A stretch of DNA of 44,926 nucleotides, taken from positions 1-44,926 of the forward strand of contig PGYD01000007.1 of NCBI GenBank assembly GCA_002839495.1. Reading direction: 5' to 3'. The notes beneath the pieces are model-generated. The model ran no database searches and was not told where the DNA came from. It was given only the letters and a program-made list of their open reading frames with translations. Positions within the stretch are counted from its first letter, which is position 1. Each line of letters starts with the position of its first letter. Both the position numbers and the translations under genes were made by a program. Shown here one piece after another: positions 20,335 through 29,114 of this stretch. Source of the DNA: Planctomycetes bacterium HGW-Planctomycetes-1. GTDB lineage: Bacteria > Planctomycetota > Phycisphaerae > Sedimentisphaerales > UBA12454.

Positions 20335-20603
20335 ATATCTTCCTTCATTTGCGAGTCAATCTGAGTCGAAAACCTACCCGCAATCCAGTTCGCGGCCGTG
20401 ATTTTTATCGGCCAAAAAACAGGCATACTTAACGTCATAACACCTTGTAAAACCTCATAGTATAAAAATTATGAGATATAAACTTATATCGGCTTTTAAT
20501 CACGATAGGCTGTAAAAATAGATATTGCCGTACTTAAATTAAAACCGCCCTCCGTGGAACTCATAACTCCTTATGAAGCAACCTTCTATAAAAGAAGTGC
20601 CAA

Positions 20604-20625
20604 ACGATGATTTATCCGTCATCGT
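20604..20625. promoter_or_regulatory. Inverted repeat ACGATGA-N8-TCATCGT in the EPS operon upstream region
   Basis: Perfect 7-bp arms within the ~380-nt intergenic region upstream of the SLBB gene. Confidence 0.35.
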
Positions 20626-20714
20626 GAAATTATGGTATTTATACTACCCCCCGGCTCGAAATGTTCGCCAAATTCCTTTTTCAGTATATACTTACAAGTG
20701 TTATCGGGCCTTAT

Positions 20715-21368
20715 TTACTCCAAAAAACAGCTCATTTGAGCTAAAAGCTCCTTGTCAAAATCGCTGCGATAGCTGTAAATATCGATTTTAGAAGGGTAAA
20801 AACCCTTTTGCCCTTTGGTTTTTTGATAATTAAACCCACTAATAAGGTAGAGTTTGTCGCTGCCGGACGTTACGAGGTCGAGCTTTCCGCTTCGCTGATT
20901 ACGATAGAGATTGACCCTGCCGATTTTGGCCGCAGGTTCGTAAACCTGCCCCTGAAATTTCAAGATTTCTTTCCCTGCCTTGCTCGCCGGCTCTCTAAGT
21001 CCTGCAAGATAAAGCTCGAGCAGGCCGGCGGCAATATCCTTGTCCATCATCAGACTGTATAAGTCTTTATCGAAAACTTTGCTGGGCAGCGGTTTTTGGA
21101 CAGAATATGCACCGTTCTTTACCGACCATGCGATTTCGCCGAAAGGCTCTTTCGCAGTCAGCTTAATCGCCTTTGGATTTGCTGATACTTCGCACTTCTG
21201 CTCGGTCAAATACCTGCTGCCATCGCTGCGTAAAAACTCCACGACACAAGACAGTCTTAGACCGGTTTGTGCGTCGATTTTACCGGCATTTTCCTTTTGC
21301 TCCTGCTGACAACCTGTCAAACCGCCGAGCAACACCGCCGCTGCAAGAATATAAGTTAGTTTTCTCAT
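20715..21368 (-). CDS. Uncharacterised lipoprotein
   Basis: 217 aa; signal peptide and lipobox MRKLTYILAAAVLLGGLTGC; no family recognised. Confidence 0.75.
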   Translation of the reverse strand: MRKLTYILAAAVLLGGLTGCQQEQKENAGKIDAQTGLRLSCVVEFLRSDGSRYLTEQKCEVSANPKAIKLTAKEPFGEIAWSVKNGAYSVQKPLPSKVFDKDLYSLMMDKDIAAGLLELYLAGLREPASKAGKEILKFQGQVYEPAAKIGRVNLYRNQRSGKLDLVTSGSDKLYLISGFNYQKTKGQKGFYPSKIDIYSYRSDFDKELLAQMSCFLE

Positions 21369-21397
21369 ATAATAAGTCCTTTATTTACTCTTAATAA

Positions 21398-23680
21398 CTA
21401 TAAGAAAACAACGGCAGTGTCAAGAATTTCCTTCACATTAGCCGGGAACCACCATTTCGACGGGTCTGTGCCGCGATGGATAATCTGCACCTCGTATCGT
21501 TTTCCGGCTCTGAACTGTTTGTAATCTTTCGTCTCCACAACGCCAAACCTCGTCGCCTGATGGGTAATCGGCCCGACGACTAAATCATACCGCTCCGAAT
21601 TGCTGTTGCTCCAGTCGCCGACGGTTAATCTAAGCTCGCAAACCTCATCCGCCGAAGGCGGCAGCCCCAAATCGGAGGCGTCCATAGGCAGACTGCCCTG
21701 CGAGACTTCGTCTCCGTCACTTACGCCATCGCCGTCGCTGTCGGCGACAAACGGATGTGTTTCAAAAACGACTTCCTGCAGGGTATCCAATCCGTCATCA
21801 TCGCTGTCGGCATAGATATTATAACCGCCATTGACGTCTATAACGTCTGAAATCAACGGATTTAGCTGATATAATACCTCCCAGCCGTCCGGAAGTAAAT
21901 CGCTATCGGTATCGAAAAACGCCGCATCGCAGTTATATTTATACTCGTTAAGGTTCGACAGGCCGTCGCCGTCAAGGTCTAATTGGGCATCGTTTGCATC
22001 GTCCGGAGCAAGGCCGAACCTGAATTCCCACCAGTCCGGCATACCATCGCCGTCGGTATCGAGACTTAAATTCAGCCTTCCGAACTCGAAAGCACCCATA
22101 TCGACAGTATCGTTAAAGCGGGCATTGCCTTTGATATCTGTTTTTATCGTGAGCGGCAGAGCCAAATTTTTGCCCGCGTTTATGCAGGGGCTTGCCGATT
22201 GTAGAGCAAATTCATCGTCAAACTCAGGGGTAATATCGACATTACTTCCGTCATCTTTGCCGAAATTTGGGTCCCAGCCTGTTCCGCTGCCGCCGCAGCC
22301 CTCGATATCGCTGTATAAAATATTGTGGGTTGCTGTTATGGTTATAAACCGCTATGCCGCTATCCCAGACAATACAGTTAGCTATATTTGACGTGGAATA
22401 AGCGTTATAAATGCCGCCGGTATTGCCTCCCGCCGAGTTGCCAACGATGGTGCAGTTGGTCATTTTTACGGATTTATAGCTGTTGTAGGCCGCTCCGCCA
22501 TTGGTATGAGCGTGATTCCCCTTAAACAGGCAGTTTATTAATTCCGCAGGCGTTTGGTAATTGTATATTCCGCCGCCTCTGTTAGTGGCATTATTATTGA
22601 AAAATGCGCAGTTTATTAAAGTCGTGCTGCTATTACTGTTATAAACGCCTGCGCCGTCGTCTCCACATCGATTGTCGCTGAAGACGCAGTTAATAATCGA
22701 CATAGAACTTTTGTAATTATAGATCGCTCCGCCGTCGTATAGGGCGTAATGGTTTTGAAATTTGCAATTGGCGACCGTCATATTATTGACGTCATCGTTA
22801 TGGATTGCCCCGCCTCTGGCGTAATTGCCGGAAGTATTGGCATAGCTGTCGGCGATTGTAAAGCCGTCCAATATCACGTCATTTGCGCCTGTAATGACGT
22901 TATAGCAGTTATCGCCTATAATGCCTTCATAGCCTATATCGCCGGTAAGGATGGTGTGGTATAAGTTAGGTTCGCGGTGTTCCCATAGCCCGCCGGGCGG
23001 AAAGCCTCCGTAAACGGCAACACCCTGCGGGAATTTGAATGTCGCTGTCCGCAATGACGTGCCGTTCGGATGGCTGCTGTTTTCGTCCGGCCTGTAAGTA
23101 CCTTGCGCGACCCATATTTGCGTTCCCCCCTCGGCAGCGGCCACAGCGTCCTGAAGATAAATAAACGCTGTTTCCCACGACGTTCCGTCACCGGCAGGAG
23201 TCGCACCGGCATCTACGTAAATAATATTATCAGGAAACTGCCGCAGCCACTGCTTTATAAATCGCTTAAGGTCGATAATATCGATTAATTGGTCATCATT
23301 AAAATCACAGTCAGCGTTCCAGTTTGCCTCGCCTGCACCGCTGAGCCAGGCACGGCTAAAATCGCAAAATCAAGTAAATTGACTATGCCGTCGGAATTAA
23401 AATCAGCGTTTTTCCACTCGAATTCCGTCAGCCAGTAATAAGCGAGCCTAAGCAGGTCGATTTCATCGACAAAGCCGCTGTCATCGAGGTCGCCGCCGAG
23501 GCCGGTACCTGTTTTTTGCCAGTTTTCAGCCAATACCGCAAAATCGGCAAAATTCACAAATCCGTCCCCGCCCGCCAAATCCGGACACCAATAGGGCATC
23601 GCCGATGTTATTGCCGCGCTGCACAGCAGGATTAAACACACCGCCGAAAGTCTGAAAGTACGGAATTTTCGATAATTCAT
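21398..23680 (-). pseudogene. Secreted dockerin-like / right-handed beta-helix / calcium-binding (TSP3-like) repeat protein, split by two apparent frameshifts
   Basis: Three consecutive same-strand ORFs rejoin into one protein: signal peptide and dockerin-like repeats (DFNSDGIVNLLDFAILA), then SWETAFIYLQDAV...beta-helix repeats, then YSDIEGCGGSGTGWDPNFG...DTDGDGMPDWWEFRFGL repeats. Frame breaks near 23350-23356 and 22325-22331. Confidence 0.75.
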
Positions 23681-23989
23681 TTTTGCTCTCCTGAAATTCA
23701 GATAGTCCCACAGTTTTTTCTTTAACTTTTTAAAAAGCGATTTGCCGACCGGACAAAATGCCCTGCCAAATCTTCTTCCGTAGGAACTCTAACTGTCTAA
23801 TAATAATAGCGTCAATAATTTTTTTGGCTCTCGGCTTCGACAGTGAAAAACCGAAATGGCACTCTGTTAATTTGGCACATCGTCAAATTAACAGAAAATT
23901 TTATCTATTCTGTTTTTTTGATACAGATTATCGCTAAAATCGAATTTTAGGGGGTGATGATGCCGATTAGAGTGCCAATTTGATTTTCT

Positions 23990-24040
23990 TAAAAAAATTA
24001 TCGGCACAGCAAAAATTTTAGTCTTCGCTGCGCCGATAAT
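23990..24040 (-). terminator. Rho-independent terminator of nifJ
   Basis: On the minus strand ATTATCGGCGCAGC...GCTGTGCCGATAAT (14 bp with one G-U) followed by a run of Ts, ~30 nt after the nifJ stop. Confidence 0.85.
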
Positions 24041-24068
24041 ATGATTCGACTTAAAAGTATAGACTTGT

Positions 24069-27000
24069 CTATTCTTTCGATTCGGTTTTTTGACATTCGC
24101 CGCACTGGAGATTTGCGAGCTGCTGAATCAGATTGAATCTCTCTGCGACATCCTGAGTTGCGAGTTTCATAAGCTCAGCCGCTCTTTCCGGATTGGAACC
24201 TTTTAGTGTGCGATATCTGTTTTCGCTGTACGCATAATCGGCAAAGTTTACCGTCGGAGCTTTGGAATCGAGCTGCAGCGGGTTTTTGCCTTCGGCCTTT
24301 AAAGCAGGATTATATCTGTACAAAGGCCAATATCCGCTGGCGACGGCCTGTTTCTGATGTTCATAGCCGTTAAGAAGATTAAATCCGTGCGCGATGCAGT
24401 GCGAATAAGCGACAATCAGCGAAGGCCCGTTATAATTTTCGGCCTCGACGAACGCCCTGACCGCCTGAACCGGACTTGCGCCGAGCGCGATTTTTGCGAC
24501 ATAAATACTCCCGTAAGTCATCGCGAGCATTGTGAGGTCTTTTTTGGCGACCGGTTTTCCGCCTGCCGCGAATTGTGCGACCGCGGCACGAGGCGTAGAT
24601 TTCGACATCTGTCCGCCGGTGTTGGAATAAACTTCCGTATCGAGCACAAGGACGTTGACATCCCTGCCGCTTGCAAGGACGTGGTCAAGTCCGCCGTAAC
24701 CTATATCGTAAGCCCAGCCGTCGCCGCCGAGTGCCCAGACGCTCTTGCGGACAAGATAATCCGCAACGCTCAAAAGCTGGCTGCACTCGGCACATTTACT
24801 CTTGCTGCAAAATTCTTTTAATTTCGCGACCCTGACCCGCTGTTTTTCAATCTCAACCTGCGATGGGTCGTTTGCGAGCGCGGTCTGGCGAAGTTCATCG
24901 GCGAAGGTTTTTTCAACACAGCCTTTTTGGGCTACTATATCGAGCTGCTCGAGTGCGAATTCTTTAAACTTATCGACTGCCAGTCTCATACCCATCGCAA
25001 ATTCAGCATTATCTTCGAATAAGCTGTTGCTCCAGGCAGGTCCTTTGCCGTCAGGTCTGATAGAATAAGGTGTCGTAGGCAGATTTCCGCCGTAAATCGA
25101 CGAACAGCCCGTAGCGTTGCCGATTAAAGCCCTGTCGCCGAAAAGCTGCGTGAGCAGTTTTACATAAGGCGTTTCGCCGCAGCCCGCACAGGCACCGGAA
25201 TATTCGAATAGCGGCTGGGCAAGCTGGCTGCCTTTTACCGTATTGAGCTTGTAAAGAGCAGGGTCTGTATTGGGAATCGACAGGAAATACTCATAGTTTT
25301 CTCTTTCCTGCGCCCGCAGCGGTTCCTGCGGAGCCATATTGATTGCTTTCTTACCGGTCGGTTTCTTCTCGGCGTCTTTCTGCTGAGCCGGACATACCAT
25401 AACGCAGTTTCCGCAGCCGGTACAATCTTCAGGTGCGATTTGCACCGTCCATTTCATACCTTCGAATTCTTTGCCTTTCGAGTCGGCGGATTTGAAAGTC
25501 CTCGGCGCTTTGTCGAGATATTTCTTGTCATAATTCTTTACTCGTATCGTGGCGTGCGGACAAACAAGCGAACACTGGCCGCACTGAATACAAACATCTG
25601 GTTCCCATACAGGAATATCGACAGCGATATTTCTTTTTTCATACTGCGTTGTCGCAGACGGGAATTTGCCGTCGGCGGGCATCTTGCTTACCGGTATCGC
25701 ATCGCCTCTGTCGGCTATGATTTCGCCGATAACTTCTTTTACAAATTGCGGCGCATCGTTCGGCACGGCAGGCGGCATAGCCGTTTTGCTCGTAACAGAA
25801 GCAGGCACATTCACTTCGTAAACTTCGCTCAAAGCCGCATCGACGGCGGCGTTGTTCATATCCACAATCTTCTGTCCCTTTTTGCCGTAACTCTTTTCTA
25901 TGGCTTTCTTTATGGCCTCGACAGATTTTTCGAGCGGGATGATATTGCTGATTTTGAAGAACGCAACCTGCATAATCGTGTTGATTCTGGCGCCGAGTCC
26001 GAGTTTTTGCGCGATTGAAATCGCATCGATACAGTAGAATCTGAGTTTCTTATCTATAATCTGTTTTTGAAGTTCCTGCGGCAAAGTGTCCCATATTTCA
26101 TCTTTGCTGTGCATACTGGTAAGTAAAAATGTTCCGCCGTCTTTGATAGTGGCAAGCATATCGTATTTTTCGACGAAGCTCGGATTGTGGCAGGCGACGA
26201 AATCAGCCTGACGAATCAGGTAAGGTCTGCGAATGATATTTTTGCCGAACCGAAGATGGGAAACTGTTTTTGCGCCGGCTTTTTTCGAGTCATATACGAA
26301 ATAGCCCTGCGCGTAATTGTCGGTCAAATCGCCGATGATTTTAATCGAGTTCTTGTTCGCGCCGACCGTACCGTCCGAGCCGAGCCCGAAAAACATCGCC
26401 TTATAAAGACCTTCCTGCGGTATGATGAACGAATCATCGACGGCTAAACTGCTGTTTGTTACATCGTCGTTAATACCGACCGTGAAATGATTCTTTGGCT
26501 CTTTCGCGTCGAGGTTATCGAATACCGCTTTCGCCATTGATGGAGTAAATTCCTTTGAGCCAAGTCCGTATCTGCCGCCGAGCACCAGCGGATAATCGGC
26601 AAACGGAGCGTATTTATCCGCCATTGCCTCTCCGATTCCTGTTCTGACATCGAGATACAAAGGCTCGCCGAGCGAACCGGGCTCTTTTGTCCTGTCCAGA
26701 ACCGCAATTTTCTTAACGGTCTTCGGAATAGCGGCCATAAAATGCCTGTTGCTGAAAGGCCTGAACAGTCTTATCTTCAAAACGCCGACTTTCTCGCCTT
26801 TGGAGACGAGATATTCGACTGTTTCGTGAACCGTCTCGGCCCCCGAACCCATAATAATGATGATTTTCTCGGCATCGGGTGCGCCGACATAATCGAAGAG
26901 GTTGTATTTTCTGCCGACGATTTTTTCGAAATTACGCATCGTTTCTTCGACAATCGCAGGTATCGCAAGATAATATTTATTTACTGTCTCGCGTCCCTGA

Positions 27001-27677
27001 AAATAAACGTCCGGATTTTGGCTTGTGCCGCTAATTTGCGGACGGTCGGGACTTAATGCTCTTTGCTTATGTGCCCGCACAAGTTCATCGTCAATCATCT
27101 GTCTCATCTGGTCAAAATTGATTTCGTCAACTTTTTGTATTTCGTGGCTCGTTCTGAACCCGTCGAAGAAATGCAGGAAAGGCACACGGGTTTTGAGCGT
27201 CGATTGCTGAGCGATAAGGGCAAGGTCCATTACTTCCTGAACGCTTCCGGAGCAGAGCATCGCAAAACCTGTCTGACGGCAGGCCATAACGTCCGAATGG
27301 TCGCCGAATATTGAAAGTGCCTGACAGGCAAGCGACCTTGCCGAGACGTGAAATGCCGTCGGCGTAAGTTCGCCCGCGATTTTATACATATTCGGAATCA
27401 TCAGCAGAAGTCCCTGTGATGCGGTAAATGTTGTAGTCAATGCCCCTGCCGCAAGTGCGCCGTGAACAGCGCCGCTGGCTCCGCCTTCGGATTGCATTTC
27501 TGTAACACTCGGAATCGTGCCCCAGATATTTGTTTCGCCCGCCGCCGACTTGGCATCGGCCATTTCGCCCATATTCGAGCTGGGCGTTATCGGATAAATA
27601 GCAATAACTTCATTTGTCGCGTGAGCTACGTGTGCCGCTGCTGTATTGCCGTCAATCATTACCTTATTAGACTTCAT
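24069..27677 (-). CDS. nifJ: Pyruvate:ferredoxin (flavodoxin) oxidoreductase
   Basis: 1202 aa; IDGNTAAAHVAHATNEVIAIYPITPSS, ferredoxin-type Cys clusters CIQCGQCSLVCPHA and CTGCGNCVMVCPA, TPP region GDGWAYDIGYGGLDHVLASG. Confidence 0.97.
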   Translation of the reverse strand: MKSNKVMIDGNTAAAHVAHATNEVIAIYPITPSSNMGEMADAKSAAGETNIWGTIPSVTEMQSEGGASGAVHGALAAGALTTTFTASQGLLLMIPNMYKIAGELTPTAFHVSARSLACQALSIFGDHSDVMACRQTGFAMLCSGSVQEVMDLALIAQQSTLKTRVPFLHFFDGFRTSHEIQKVDEINFDQMRQMIDDELVRAHKQRALSPDRPQISGTSQNPDVYFQGRETVNKYYLAIPAIVEETMRNFEKIVGRKYNLFDYVGAPDAEKIIIIMGSGAETVHETVEYLVSKGEKVGVLKIRLFRPFSNRHFMAAIPKTVKKIAVLDRTKEPGSLGEPLYLDVRTGIGEAMADKYAPFADYPLVLGGRYGLGSKEFTPSMAKAVFDNLDAKEPKNHFTVGINDDVTNSSLAVDDSFIIPQEGLYKAMFFGLGSDGTVGANKNSIKIIGDLTDNYAQGYFVYDSKKAGAKTVSHLRFGKNIIRRPYLIRQADFVACHNPSFVEKYDMLATIKDGGTFLLTSMHSKDEIWDTLPQELQKQIIDKKLRFYCIDAISIAQKLGLGARINTIMQVAFFKISNIIPLEKSVEAIKKAIEKSYGKKGQKIVDMNNAAVDAALSEVYEVNVPASVTSKTAMPPAVPNDAPQFVKEVIGEIIADRGDAIPVSKMPADGKFPSATTQYEKRNIAVDIPVWEPDVCIQCGQCSLVCPHATIRVKNYDKKYLDKAPRTFKSADSKGKEFEGMKWTVQIAPEDCTGCGNCVMVCPAQQKDAEKKPTGKKAINMAPQEPLRAQERENYEYFLSIPNTDPALYKLNTVKGSQLAQPLFEYSGACAGCGETPYVKLLTQLFGDRALIGNATGCSSIYGGNLPTTPYSIRPDGKGPAWSNSLFEDNAEFAMGMRLAVDKFKEFALEQLDIVAQKGCVEKTFADELRQTALANDPSQVEIEKQRVRVAKLKEFCSKSKCAECSQLLSVADYLVRKSVWALGGDGWAYDIGYGGLDHVLASGRDVNVLVLDTEVYSNTGGQMSKSTPRAAVAQFAAGGKPVAKKDLTMLAMTYGSIYVAKIALGASPVQAVRAFVEAENYNGPSLIVAYSHCIAHGFNLLNGYEHQKQAVASGYWPLYRYNPALKAEGKNPLQLDSKAPTVNFADYAYSENRYRTLKGSNPERAAELMKLATQDVAERFNLIQQLANLQCGECQKTESKE

Positions 27678-27734
27678 AACAACTCCTATAACCTGTTAAA
27701 ATTACTGCAGCACGATTTCCCCAAAAATCGTACT

Positions 27735-27865
27735 GAAATCCGAAGCACGAAATCCTAAATCCTAAATATAAATGATTAAATGTCCAAAACAACCTGTTTG
27801 GGTTATTTTCAGACTTTGGTAATTTGATATTGTTTAGGATTTAGATATTAGGATTTAGAATTTAA
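27735..27865. repeat. AT-rich palindromic intergenic element (MITE-like)
   Basis: Left end ...cgaaatcctaaatcctaaatat... and right end ...tgtttaggatttagatattaggatttag... are imperfect inverted copies around a ccaaaacaacctgtttgggttattttcagactttgg core. Confidence 0.55.
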
Positions 27866-28089
27866 CCTTTTATTTTATAAAACGTTGCAAAATTAAACCA
27901 AACTATACATACTAATACCACAATACTATAGAACACTTCATTCTATACTTATCAGGCGAAATGGCAACCTATTTTTTCTCTTTCAGTGAAACTAATAAGT
28001 ATGCATCGCAATTTTTAGGCACATAAAAATAATCTTTAGGCATAAAAACTATTATGAATGTTAAATCCTACCTTGCTTCGGTCGAGTTT

Positions 28090-29103
28090 TTAATCGTTAT
28101 TTAAGATTTTCTCGATTTGTTCAAGCTCCTCAGCAATGAATTGGAGGTTATTCAGAGCAGAGATATTCTGTTCGACCTGTTCGACCCTACTAGCCCCTAT
28201 CAGTACCGTAGTAATTCGCTTATCCTGTAATACCCAGGCAATGGCCATCTGAGCGAGCGTTTGGCCGCGTTTGTGGGCAATTGTATTCAAGGCACCAATT
28301 TTTTTCAATACCTGCTCGGTAACCTGTTCGCGTTTGAGAAAGCCATACGGCTTTGCAGCCCTGCTGTTTCTGGGAATACCCTTAAGATATTTGTCCGTCA
28401 ATAACCCTTGTGCCAGTGGTGAGAAGCATATACAACCGATTCCCTCCTTTTCGAGAATATCTAACAGGTCTTTTTCTACCCAACGGTCTAACATCGAATA
28501 ATTGGGCTGATGGACCCGACAGGATGAGCCGAGTTGTCGTAGAATCTTTGCTGCTTCTATGGTTTGGTCGGGCCCATAGTTCGAGATTCCCGTATAAAGA
28601 GCTTTTCCTTGTTTAACGGCTGTATCAAGAGCGGACATTGTCTCATCCAAAGGGGTATTCAGGTCGAATCTGTGTGAATAAAAAATATCGACATAATCAA
28701 GCCCAAGACGCTTGAGAGACTGGTCTATACTGGCCAAGAGGTGTTTTCTTGAGCCCCACTCGCCATACGGTCCGGGCCACATCAAATAACCGGCCTTTGT
28801 TGAGATAATCATTTCATCACGGTGTTTGGCCAAATCGAGCTTGAGTATTTTGCCGAAGTTGTATTCCGCCGAGCCGGCCGGCAGACCATAATTATTGGCG
28901 AGGTCAAAATGAGTAATGCCAAGATCAAATGCTCGGCATACCATCACTCTGCTGATTTCAAATTTGTCTACGCCGCCGAAGTTATGCCACAATCCAAGCG
29001 CAACAGCGGGCAACATCAATCCGCTTCGTCCGCAGCGGTTGTATTTCATTTTTTCGTATCTCGTATAAGCCGGTTTATATCTCATCTTCAAGCTTTCCAT
29101 CAT
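28090..29103 (-). CDS. Aldo/keto reductase (YghZ/Gpr-like)
   Basis: MKYNRCGRSGLMLPAVALGLWHNFG, FDLGITHFDLANNYGLPAGSAE, MIISTKAGYLMWPGPYGEWGSRKHLLASIDQSLKRLGLDYVDIFYSHR. Start at 29103 or 29085; ORF-track start would overlap topA. Confidence 0.92.
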   Translation of the reverse strand: MMESLKMRYKPAYTRYEKMKYNRCGRSGLMLPAVALGLWHNFGGVDKFEISRVMVCRAFDLGITHFDLANNYGLPAGSAEYNFGKILKLDLAKHRDEMIISTKAGYLMWPGPYGEWGSRKHLLASIDQSLKRLGLDYVDIFYSHRFDLNTPLDETMSALDTAVKQGKALYTGISNYGPDQTIEAAKILRQLGSSCRVHQPNYSMLDRWVEKDLLDILEKEGIGCICFSPLAQGLLTDKYLKGIPRNSRAAKPYGFLKREQVTEQVLKKIGALNTIAHKRGQTLAQMAIAWVLQDKRITTVLIGASRVEQVEQNISALNNLQFIAEELEQIEKILNND

Positions 29104-29114
29104 ATTTTCACAGG

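Noticed and set aside
20576-20602. TGGCAC...TTGCTT on the minus strand upstream of the EPS operon, resembling a sigma-54 (-24/-12) promoter
   Set aside because: Spacing between the two elements is about 15 nt instead of ~5, so it does not fit a sigma-54 promoter.
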